From Pristionchus mayeri (taxonomy: Eukaryota; Nematoda; Chromadorea; Rhabditida; Neodiplogasteridae), in assembly GCA_036245805.1 (NCBI GenBank), contig BTRK01000005.1, forward strand, positions 16,344,984 to 16,408,983: 64,000 bases of DNA, given 5' to 3'. Position numbers and translations under genes: made by a program. The notes beneath the pieces were generated by a model. That model did no database searches, had not been told where the DNA came from, and saw only the letters and a list, made by a program, of their open reading frames with translations. Below are positions 44,664 to 56,400 of this stretch, one piece after another; the stretch's first letter is position 1; every line of letters starts with the position of its first letter.

Positions 44664-45010
44664 CTGAAATATCATTGGAAAATAGCAAATTCGTTCAATC
44701 ACTCGCATAATGTAGATAAAATTAGAGCTAGAGCGCTTTTTGACATGTCTTTTTACATCGATAATTTGACATGTCTTCTTACATCGATCTACGATCATTG
44801 TTATTATTTGGGATATCTAAATGTAGGATTTAGTGAGAATGTAAAATATAATAAGGTACTTGACTTCCCACAGAACTCTCTCTCTTCGCCTAAAGTACTT
44901 GGATGGAATTCCATCATAGCAATAACCTTTATCGCTCGAGAATAGATAAACCAATAAACCAACGCACAATCAATAATCCTAACAAACATAACAATAATCC
45001 CCATGAATGC

Positions 45011-48000
45011 TCATTCCTTGAGCTGCTCAATCTCGTGGATGATCGTCTTCCTTGCAATCTCAATCAACTCGCTCTGCTCCTTCCACAGAAACTGAGCCTC
45101 CGCTGCAACCTGAAATTAAAACCATCCTCTAGATCTGCAAAATGTTATTAAATTTAATGAAGCACTGGACACATGCAATCAAAGAATTTCAATTTCACCC
45201 TACTGTACTAAGAGACGATTTGTTGTCGCACAACCTAGCTAATGTAACGTCAAACTGGAATTTCATGTCAGATTTGAAGCCCCGGTTTTGAACAATGAAG
45301 CCGAAATCCCGTGTCAGGATTTCGCAATCATACTGAACTTCCATGCAGACTACCGTATACCTGCTGACTCCTCTCCTTCACGGCCTTCATCAATTCTCCG
45401 AGTATCTTCTCCATCGTTCGACCCTCATTCCTCAATCTCTCTCTTGTCTTCTCATCCATCACTGGCTCATCATCTGATGAACTCTCCTGCAACCTCATCT
45501 ATCGACGTGTCTCGGGAGTAGAGAAATTATTAAACAAGCCCGGTTGTCCCCCACCTTCGGCGGGGATCCCGTGCTAGCGGTGGATGTTTCGAAATAGCTA
45601 GTGACGAAACTTGTTGACGCGCGATCTCTCTTCCTCCACATTTCGCAAAGACACGAGCACACTGCGCTTCATATATAGCTATAGATGGCTCACCGCTTCC
45701 TCTTCCTCCTCGATTCTCCTTCGACGTCTTCTCTTTCCCTCACTGTACACGATATCCCGCCACTTCCCACTGAAACACAGATCATCCATGATTATTTCCG
45801 TCGAAGCTCCGCCCATTTTCAAATACTGCCACGTTCTCTTTCTACTCACATCTCTTTGTGGTCCATGTGCAGCAATCGTACATTGGTCCTGAAGGCCCAG
45901 CTGGGACCCTCGTCAGAGGAGTAGAGAGTACTGCAAACGTATTTGAATCGTGAAAAGAAAAGAAACTTTTCTATTACATCGTACCTCCTTCTTGTGATCT
46001 ACAGACATATGAAACACAAATTCTGCAGTCACTCTAGTTAAAGGGTGTAGGGTTAGATACTGAGGAGAGATAATACAGAACATGAAATACTAAGAAATAT
46101 TTATCAGTTTGCGACACCAGATAGAATAACGATTGCGAAGCAGCGTGATTTGCCGTTTCGTGCAACCCATGAAACATAAGTGCATGCAGAGAGAGTGAGA
46201 CATGGAGTCCTCACAATCAGACACACAAAGGAATATCTGCCCTTGCCCTCTCACCTCGACAGAGCAGCATCCTCGACTGCATTCTGATGGTGGCAATCGA
46301 TGGAGAGACCGGCCTTCTTCGCGAGAGCCAAGAGAAGATCTACGAAGGAAGGGACAGGATTAGTCTCATTCTCTAACTTTCGCGCTCTCTCGCCGGATGA
46401 TCGATGGGTTTTGTAATTTTTGAAACCACCAGTTAACATTGTTGGGAAAATTGTGCATACAAGTTATTGCGGAAACTGCAATTCCACGGTCGTTTGATCG
46501 AATTACAATAGAAGTTTAAAGCTAGAGAATGAGGATCGCAATAAAATCGCCACTCTCTCAATAAATTCTGTAACTCTCATCAACTAACCCGTAGGCAAGA
46601 GCACCTTCGTGAATGGGTTCTCCTCCAATTGGAATCCGTACTCCACCCACAGACGACCGTTGTCGTGGGGACCGTAGCAAACGTGCAACTCAGATCTGCG
46701 ATTATGGCATAACTATAAAAATGGATAAATTAATGCCTAAGTACAATTCAAGATTTGTGTTTCAACAGATTCTCAAAAGCTTAGAAATTCATTTAAACCA
46801 ATCATCATGCGAAATGACATTGAAAATTATTTTAAAAATCCGATGTGCCAATAATTGAGTGTTTTTAATTTCGCATATTTTCTTGTTTATCAGATCGACG
46901 AGAGCGCATTCAGAATAGGAAGAGTCCCTCACCCCTCGGGAACGGCCTTGTTCAGTCGGACGACGTACTTCCTGTTCCGCTTGTCCAACTCGGCCACACA
47001 CTGCAATCTGATCCTTGATCTCCCATAAACACGCGAGATTCCACACGTGACAAGTGTTTGATCTTTAATGAAAAAATTCTTTTAAACACATTTTGGTGTC
47101 GTCATTTGACCAAAATGTGTTTAAAAGAGTTTCATTACGTGCTCAAAGCCTGGCCTGATTCCTTCAAAATATCCTTTGGGTCTATTATTTAAATGAACAT
47201 CAGTGATAACCACAATAATATATCTACTACAAGTGTCGATGCTAATCCCCACTCACGGCAGCTTCGGACGTGTGGTTGAGCATGTCTACGAAGGGAATGA
47301 CGGCGATCGTGTCTTCGACCACCGACGAATCGATCAGAGGATGGGACTGCAAGGAGGAGTTTAAGACACTCTCGCCATTCCCTGTGCTATCTTATGCTGG
47401 AGAAACGATAAACCACTCGGAAATAGCGACAACACAATCACTGTTTCATACACAATGTTCCCACGAGCACGTTTGTGTTGCACAAGCTGTCCAAAGGAGA
47501 GGCGATTTGCGGGCATGCGATTTTGATCAGATATCAACCCGAAATTACATGAAAATTAACAACAAAAACAACAACAAAAACAAAAATAAGGCAGCTCACT
47601 TCATTCTGTACGTAGATGCAGCGTGTGTTGACTACGTGCCACGCCCACAGCAGACGATCGTCGTCTATCGGAGAAGGAAGGACGGAGGGCAACTGGAGAG
47701 AGACGAGCATGAGCCATGTGAGAGGAAAAGGAGTGGCAGTCAAAACATCCAAAGACACTACAGCAATAGGGGATTTCAACCAACGAGTTGTGTTTGCACC
47801 TTTCGCTTTAACGCTCACTCAACCAATTCTTCCACCATTCGTTTTTCAACACACACTAACTTTCATTTCGCATGATGGTCTCTATTAATCAGTCTCTTTA
47901 AGCACAGCGGTTAGTTGCTCCTTGCATTGTCATCTAACATCTCTGTACTCCCCTCCCTTTCTCACATAGTGAGAGAGTGCGCGTTCCGGAAATGGCACTG

Positions 48001-49771
48001 CTCGATAGGATATTGGTAGCGTGAGACTACTCCGCATACAACTCTCGACATTTCGTAACCCAAACTACAGTAATCGGGATACGGTAGCTCTCTCGATCTG
48101 CCCGATCAGCGACTGAGCGTGTAAGATGACGAGGGGCATTGTGCTGACCCTCTCTCTGATGCCCCTCAGCTCCTCCTTCTGCTGCAGCCAGAAGCGTCTG
48201 ACGGACAGCGGAAGATCCTCCTCTCGCAGGGAGAGACCGAGTGAGACCGGAGTGGAGAAGGAACTGCGAAAAGGCGGGATTAGGCAAACACTCCATCCTT
48301 CACTTCACACTTTGAGAAAGATGAAATTTTTTTTTAAAAGTTTCGATTTCATTTCTATGACAGAAGATTTGAGTTTCATTAGTATTCCAAATGCAACGAG
48401 ATAGTCCCTTGGTGATACAACCGGATGGCCAAGTGACAAATTATTATATTGTTATATTAGAAATAAAAATTATGTGAACATTTATCTACAGTACCTACCA
48501 TATCCCCTCCTATAATAACATCGATACCTCGGTAGCATGTTAAGGTAGGGCGTCCATTCGGATCCCTCCTCCGGCCTCTCGAGATAGAAGAAGATAACGA
48601 GCATCTCGAAGGGAGTTGGACGGAAGCTGAAAAAGAGAGGAATTTCTCTGTAGCCTGTGTATGAAACAATTGGCACATCTTCTTTGCTATCCCTTTACTT
48701 CCTTCTTCAGTACCCCTATCGTACCTCTTCTCCTCTAGAATCCTCCTGTATCTGCCCATCTCCGCGACTCTTCCCGCAGTCAGCAACTCGGCAGCTGGAA
48801 GTTCGATCACATTCTTGTTTGCGCGCTCGCAGGCAAGCACGAAAACGCCGTTGCCTGCGCCCTGCAACGAAAGAGAAGGTTACGGTGGAGTTAGAGACCA
48901 TGCAATTATTGATTGTAATATCGCTTTTTTTTTTGGAGCCACTTCAAGCGATTTTACAGTCGTCGATAGACGATTACGCTAGGTGGTGTAGTGCGGTGAG
49001 GCCGACTACTGTTTGGACTACGTATCCCTGCTGTCCAAGGTGCTTCTAGGGAACGATACATTTCGCGACCTGGTGTAGTGCGGTGAGGCCGACTACTGTT
49101 TGGACTACGTATCCCTGCTGTCCAAGGTGCTTCTAGGGAACGATACATTTCGCGACCTGGTGTAGTGCGGTGAGGCCGACTACTGTTTGGACTACGTATC
49201 CCTGCTGTCCAAGGTGCTTCTAGGGAACGATACATTTCGCGACCTGGTGTAGTGCGGTGAGGCCGACTACTGTTTGGACTACGTATCCCTGCTGTCCAAG
49301 GTGCTTCTAGGGAACGATACATTTCGCGACCTGGGTCAGTGCCAATTTACCGACCCCGGAGGGATAGAGGGCTTGGTCTGCCTCGGCGGGGGATCGAACT
49401 CAGGTCCCTTGAATAGCGAGTGGCGCCTCACACCACTGCGCCACCACGCCGGTTATTGCATTAGAATGGTCGTTCCGAAATTTGACTCAAGAGAACAAAA
49501 CGAATGGAAGAGCAAGATTCATTCGTTTCTAAGGTTGACGAATATCTCGGAGTTTCCTCCTATGTAATGCATGCTCCTTTCTTATTATTGTTACTGAAAC
49601 AACATTCGATCAATGCTTTCTAGTCTCTAAACGAAACTGAATCTGCTAATTGACGACATTTAATAAACAATATCCGATCGCTGACCTCCCCTGCGCTCCT
49701 TATCTCGACGCCATCGAATCGAATGCCTCGCTGTCTCGACCAATCGAGGAAATCGGACAGTCGGGCATCGT
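45011..49771 (-). CDS. SETD4-like SET-domain protein methyltransferase, copy B (intact)
   Basis: Minus-strand exons: 49771-49686, 48861-48725, 48626-48528, 48263-48149, 47692-47600, 47346-47257, 47000-46933, 46695-46589, 46339-46255, 45930-45850, 45769-45694, 45486-45361 and 45109-45011 (TGA). Phases agree throughout, giving about 420 residues plus an unfound start exon upstream. The start of the fold is RLSDFLDWSRQRGIRFDGVE, then GNGVFVLACERANKNVIELP. SET signatures are VIPFVDMLNHTSEAA and ELHVCYGPHDNGRLWVEYGF, which bind S-adenosylmethionine. The tail with PSWAFRTNVRLLHMDHKEM and a charged helical region fits the Rubisco-LSMT substrate-binding domain of SETD4, with an Arg/Glu-rich insertion. 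SETD4 proteins methylate lysines of nuclear or cytosolic targets; the target here is unknown. A SINE lies in its first intron. Confidence 0.88.
48926..49455 (-). mobile_element. tRNA-derived SINE with a 4 x 87 bp tandem body
   Basis: On the minus strand the head (49455 to about 49385) reads GGCGTGGTGGCGCAGTGGTG, an A box, and then GAGTTCGATCCCC, a B box, at tRNA-like spacing. The body ends at a run of ten or more A residues (plus-strand T tract near 48926-48936). Between them lie four near-identical 87 bp units (48985-49332). The units happen to be open in one frame (29 residues each), but codon use and context point to a SINE, not a repeat protein. It sits in the first mapped intron of SETD4 copy B. 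Confidence 0.8.
48985..49332. repeat. Tandem array, 4 copies of an 87 bp unit
   Basis: Copies start at 48985, 49072, 49159 and 49246 with GGTGTAGTGCGGTGAGGCCG and run through CATTTCGCGACCT. The copies look identical. A partial fifth unit begins at 49333 and diverges into the SINE sequence. Confidence 0.95.
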
Positions 49772-50489
49772 CTGTCATTCAACTGCAATCGGACTATTCT
49801 TTATTAGTCGAAGACATGAATCACGGCATTGGAGAAAGTGTGCGACTTCTACACAGAGAGCAAGCATTAGGAAATTCATGAGATCGTTGTCACAGATGAA
49901 CTCCGTTACAAAGGTTGAGACACTGTCTAAGCTCTAAACCAGCATGGTAACTATGAGCGTTTCGGGAGGAAACGCGAAAAAGCAAACGGAAAATTCATTT
50001 GGGGTTACACGGACTAATCTAGTATGCAGATTTTTCGCAAAAGCAAATATCTTGTGACAGCCATTCAAAAAACATTAATCACGTATCTCTATTCGAATTT
50101 TGCAGAATATCGAATCTTCACACCATAGTCAACTGACGGCAATGCAGCAAATATTAGTATGAAATATCACCCGAACACCGCAATCCCAATTCATCCTCAC
50201 TCTTTCGCAGATATCTCTTTCGGACTCGAGCCAATTCCATCGCCAACACATCAATTTCTTTACATACTTTATTAATCGAATGAAGTACAAGATATTAATA
50301 AGGGAAACAAGACTCGTAGAGTAAACGTCTTGAAGCGACATCAAATCGACACGTTATCAATTGGCAGAAAATTTAAACAATCAGATATCTGAGATCTAAC
50401 TAATCGTGCTACACTCTCTCCTCAGTGCTCTTCGAGCAAACAGATCTTCTCCTAGCTAGCAAACACACCACTAAACAGGAGGAGCCCTC
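49772..50489. other. Interval between SETD4 copy B and the PHYHIP-like gene
   Basis: The start exon of SETD4 copy B should lie in this stretch or just above. A candidate ATG on the minus strand near 49880 (MNFLMLALC) is followed by a gtagaa donor but is weak. No other exon is supported. Confidence 0.3.
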
Positions 50490-53400
50490 TCACGCCCTCA
50501 ACAACTCCTCCTCCATCTCGGGCGTAATCTCAACCAGAGAGGATGGCCCCGATCCGAGTAACAGCTCTTCCTCAGTCAGATCTATCACATCTACGCACTC
50601 AGTTTTCGGCCTTTTCGAGGGCACATCAGAAGACTTCGACGCCTCGATCGATCGCTTCAGATCCACCGTATCCTCGTCCTCGTCCTCCAGCCACTCGTCC
50701 TCTCCCACGATCGATTGAATCGATTGACTCGCGACTACCGTATCCTCCTTCTTCCCTGCAGTCGTCGTCGTGGGAGTCTCCAGAATCAACGTGTCGTTGC
50801 CCACCTCGTCCATCAGGCTCAGATCGATCGCGCTGTCCTCCAGTAGGTCGGCTACCGTAATCTCCTCCTTCTTGATCGCTACCGTATCCTTGGCCGATAC
50901 CGTAGACGGCGCCTCTTGCTTGATAGGTACCGTATTCCCTCCATCTGCGCCTCTCCCACTGGACACGGTGGAAGCTGCCTCCTGCTTGACTACCGTATCC
51001 TTGGGAAGAGGCGGGGCCTTGACTACCGTATCCTTGGGAAGGGGCGGGGCCTTGACTACCGTATCCTTAGGAAGGGGCGGGGCTGCAGACGACATTTCAT
51101 CGTCCAAGTACTCGTCCAACTCCTCCTCCTTCACTTTCGTCTTCGACTTCCTCTCCTTCTTCTTCCGCCCACTGCTGCATGGCTGCTCCTGCTGCACCTG
51201 CTGCGTCGATGCCGTACTCGCAGCACTCACGACGCCCAACCAGTTCAAAGTCGGGGCTACGGTAGGTTTGGGCGCCATGGCAACCACGGGTGGAGGCACC
51301 ACTGCTGGCAGCTTCTGCGTGGTCGGAGCTGCCGGGAGAGGGATCGATGACACCTTTGCTGAAGCTACTGCACGGGTCGGGGCTGCAGCTGCAGCAGGCT
51401 TCGGGACGGAGGTCGAAGAGACCTTTGCTGCTGGTGCAGCTGCAGCAGGCGTCGTGACGTCATCGTCCAGGTACTCGTCCAGATCCTCCTCTGCAGGCTC
51501 CTTCTTGCTCGATTTCCTTACAGGGGGCGAGGCTTGCACGGGAGGAGGCGTGGCCACCGCGTGATTGGCGCGCGCTTGTTGCTCGCGAGCCTCGCGCTCC
51601 TCCATCATCTTGAGCAGTTCCTCGCGTGCTCTCTGCCATCGCTCCGCCAACTCGTGCACTTCGCCTGCCAGGTCGTGGATCTGCAATAATTGAAGATTAT
51701 CGATGATTTTCTAGATACCGTATCCTCCTGATCTAAGATCGATACGATCTATATCTTGTTCATTTCGAGCATTGAGCAACAATTCCCATCACTATAAAAT
51801 TGGAGGAAATGCATGAAAGCTTGGAGATTCTTTGAAACATAAATAGCCCAATATTCCAAAAATTTCACACTAGGAGGACAGTACTTTAACCTAGCAAAAT
51901 CGAATCGAGCGAAATCAATTTTCGATTCAGCCACGATACCGTAATCCTACCGTACCCTGTCATCGTCGCAGGCGCCCACGAGCGTGTCCATTTCCTCGAT
52001 CGCCGCGGCCACTCGCGCATCCGAACTCTGAAATCAAGGAATAAACTAGATCAATCATCTGATACAGTATCCTGCCATTTTCAATCGATACTCCTACCGT
52101 AATCAGGTTATCCCTCTCCTGCTGCTCCATCATCACGACGCCATCGACAACCTCACACGTGCACTCGATCAGATCCGTCCAGTTGGGATAGTCGTTCCTG
52201 TAAGGGAAATGGGTTACGATAATTATTGACCGCCCTTTCAGAGTACTGCAACCAATTATCGATTAGAAACAACTATTATCACTCCTATTCAGTGACATTG
52301 ATTAGTGTTTGAAAAGAAAGCTGTGAGACCATTGTCGAAGCTAAATTCTGAGGTGCATTAGTGTGATGCTGAAACACAAACCCGCTCACACATGCTCTTC
52401 ATTTCAGCAAGTTAACAAACCCGAACTGAATCGGTGCGAAACGTAACATAACAACGAGCACAATATTTGCAACTTGTGACAACGAATGGGGCAACATTAA
52501 GATATATTAGAAATATTATAGATCAAAGATCAGATGGGGAAGCATGCTTCGGAGCGGCAACAACATAAACTTCTAGTTATAACAATTAGAATAATATAGA
52601 TTAAACAACTTCTCAGCATACAACACAAACCCCTTCAGTAGCGATGGTAAGGGTGGCCGAAGGGATAGTGACCATAGCTGGTCGGATTTAGGCGCGGGGG
52701 CGGGGCGGGGAAGGCGCGCGGTAGAATCGGAGCCAGAGCCGGGATTGGAGCCAGTACCGGAATCGGCGCCAACACCGGTATCTGCGAGTACACCGGGGCC
52801 GCTGCTGCTGGTCCTGCAGCAGTCGGGGCTGCAGGCGTTGCTGCAGCTGCAGCTGCAGCCTGTCTCTCCCTCTTCCCCAGCCTCTTTGCAGCCCGCTTCT
52901 GGACCTTCGTCATCGGAAGTTTCTTGGGGGGTGCAATGTAGGCTGCGGCCGGAATCACGGGAGGCGGAGGGGGCGGCGGAAGCACGAACGCAGGCACCGG
53001 TCCTGCTGCGAATGCTGCAGGAGCTGCAGGAGGGGCCAGCGACTGAATGCTGTTCATCAAGCGCCATGCGAGACTTGGGGCTGCCTGATTCTTCTTGGGA
53101 GCTGAGGGAACTGCTGGGGGTGGGGCTGGCTCCGACACTCGGTCTTGCTGCAGGGGCTGTATGGGCTGCTGTAACTGTTCATAGAGGGTGACAATCGAAT
53201 TGGACTGGGATGAGCTGGATTCAGGACTAGTGGGACAAGTGTGATAGGCTGAGGGCGGGGAGGATGCACAAGAGAAATAGGCTACCGTACTACTAATACT
53301 CTGGGAAGCTACCGTATTAGCGTACTCGGCTAGCAGCCAGTCTATCGCCTCGTCTACCAGATTGCGCAGTCGGGGTTCTGGTGAGGGATGGGGTGGTGAG

Positions 53401-56400
53401 GATACGGTAGTCGTGGGAGGAGAAGAGGGATTGTTCTCATTCTGCTCGACATGTCCAAACTCCTCAAGCACAGACTCCCAGCTGTCTTGATCAATGGCAG
53501 AGTGGAACGAGGAAGTCGCCAGTTCGCGATTCGATGTGAGCAGTGGCGAAGATACGGTAGCCGAGGCAGCACCACGATCCCTGGCAAGGAACGTGAGTGA
53601 GTAGCGTGCGTGCGAGTGATCGTGTCAGGAAGTCTACTGTAAGCACACCAGTGAGAAAGCACACCACAGACACACATACAGACCAAAGCACCATACATGC
53701 AAACGGGGTTTTTTCCTCATGTTTTATAAATGACAAATGACGATTAAATCAAATTCAGTGCGCGCTCTGCCTATTCGAAAGAGTGTGAAATACGATATCT
53801 CTCGCCGACCAATGACTACTCTCTCCCCTCCTCTGAAAACTATCAATGCAAAAGTGAGCCAGGCAATTTCGTGCTCCCCATCATCCCCTTAATCAATGTA
53901 TCACTCACACATTCTGTTGATTGATGAGTAGTTGGAAGGTGGAGTTTCCCCCCATTTCGTAGGCTGGCAAATCGACGCCGTCCAGATCGTCCTCATCGTT
54001 GAGAGTCTCGAACTGAAAGATGGAGTTGGAATTATTAGTTTAACTCTCATTTTTAATTTATATCGATATTTTAATAATTAATATCATAACAAGGCTCAGC
54101 TTTGATTATTGGATTTTTTGAAAATAACACGGGACATAACAAGCAACAGGCGCCCGTTCCTACTTGCCAACTTTTCGCAACTAGAATTGAGCTGGGCGAA
54201 AGCGCGAAACTCGCCGAGGGCACACAATAATTATCGCTGTTCAAAGTAAAATGAATCGGGAAGGTAGCGGGATGCTCACCTCAGGTTGCTCCTCACTGTC
54301 CTCATCCACGAGACCAGGAGAAATCGAACGAGAACGATTCTCAAAGAATTACATTATTCTCTTGAATTTTATTCTCGAGTAACCGTGCTTTTTCTATCCA
54401 GCTATCATCGGAAGATCCAATTACAGCTTTTCGTTTATAATTTGTCTTGCTAACCTGTCTTTACACCGCCTACCATCAAACTGCTCGATTTAAGGGAGGC
54501 CCACTTCCATGTTTCAATCGCAAGCCAAGTCACTGCTTCCATTCCACCTCTGTTTCCCACTCACCGCGTCCTCTCTCCTCCATCGCTCGTCATCATCTCC
54601 ATTCTCTCCGTTCCGACGAGAGGGCGACTTCTCACGCGTTACGGTCGCATCGCGGTCCAACTCTTCAGCCGCACCCAGCGGGTACAGGTTGCAGATGGTG
54701 CACGACTTGTTGTTGGAGAGACCGCCAATCTTCGACGTGCCCAGACCTGCAAGGGATACTGTGAGCACACTGGGATTACCGTATAACAGGGGAACGAGCT
54801 TAGAGTTGTATGATATCTAAATGATTCCCCCCGAAAATTCATTACGTAAAAGTCTCAAAACATGGCAGATCATGTCACGGACTAGGGTACGAGATCATCG
54901 TGGACAAATTGTAACTGGGAAATTTTAGACGTTAGCTCGAAATTAATATTTTGCGAGAAGCCATTCTGTTTAACACCCAGCATCAGCTCGTTCCAATTTT
55001 CCGATTGTGTGCAGCTCCAATCACACAGTCTGCAACTCGAGATGTGGACTGACCCGTGGCTGCGATCTTGTCGAATCTTCCCCACGAGAGCGGCACGTTC
55101 TCCGTGTACAGCACCTCAAAGGAGAGTCATGATGAAGATTCTCTCCACCCTACACAGTCTCTGCCATCACACTGCGCGAAAGGGTAGGGAACAATGATAT
55201 TTTCGCTGTGTTGATCTACGAGGTATGCCACCCATTGTCCCGCATGAGAAAACATTTCTGATAGTTTAGTTGTGAAACCAAAATATACTGTCCATATTTT
55301 CAACTAAGGTTGTGACAAACAGAAAAAACCGGAACTTTCCTAGAAGCCTACCAAGCCCCGCCCTCTTAAGCTCACCCCCTTGTGGGCAGGGTCGAGTACC
55401 TAGCCTTAAGCAACCGAAATCCGAGCCTAAGCAGTCTAAGCAAAACTCTAAGCAACATTATCTTTACTTTTATCAGTCTAAGTCAGGTTCTAAGCAACTT
55501 TATAATGAGAAGGGGGCGGAGCTTGGTACGCTTCTAGGAAAGTGCCAAAAAACCAAAAAAATATTTTCAAAATAAAATATAAAACATTCTTCTCACCTCA
55601 ACCCACACGCTGCATGCTGCGTAGAAAAGAATGCCGTCGCCGCCATTCCGCATCTAGATAAATTAAATTCACAATTAAAATAATTAATTCGTCACACAAT
55701 CAAGGAAAATTTTTAGAAACAAGCGTGGTCAGGGTTTCGACGAGCCTATTCATTCCCTAAAATTTTGTAGGTTTGATTTCTCAGTCATCAATCTGTCTGT
55801 CAGGCATAACTTTAAAGAATCCTGAAATCTAACCTGAAATTTGAGCCAGGGGTTGTTCCTCATGTCCAGCTTTATGAGATACTTCTGAGAGTATCTGGAA
55901 TCGTAAATAAGTTTAAGGTGCATGTAACAAAACAATCCAAGAGGAAAGATTCCTACTGCGATTTTGTGGGATAGAAGGAAAGAAGCGAGATTGAATCTAC
56001 GTCCATGAACCAATAACCAATAATGTTACCAGTGTGAACCACTGATACACCGGTCCCGAATTAATTTTGCTACTTACTGTATAAATCACAAATAACTTTA
56101 ATTAATTAATTAATTAGCTTACATATCCGACTCGCTGCCCTTCCTCGCGACGATGATCGTCACGTAGTGCGCCTGCTTGTTGCAGTAGAAGTCCGCGAAG
56201 TACAGGTTAACACTGCAAAGATATTAATTTAGTTATGTAGCATTAATTAATGTCTCAGAAAGGAAAAAAAACAAATCTTGGCCTATTCTCGTTTAGCAGC
56301 GCTGAAATGTCAGTTTAGAAATTTTTTAAAAACTCAAAATTGTCACAAAACATGTTTCGATCAAACGGGCGAAGTGGGGTTGCACAAGTTCCACGAGTTG

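Noticed and set aside
47270..47875. 201-codon plus-strand ORF
   Set aside because: It overlaps antisense exons of SETD4 copy B and contains an N/K-rich low-complexity run from an intron.
48954..49322. 122-codon repeat ORF with four 29-residue units
   Set aside because: It is the 87 bp tandem array inside a SINE; openness follows from the unit length being a multiple of three, and there is no start or splice context.
50770..51564. 264-codon plus-strand ORF
   Set aside because: It is antisense to the Pro/Ala/Lys-rich tail of the PHYHIP-like gene; low-complexity codons on one strand keep the other strand open.
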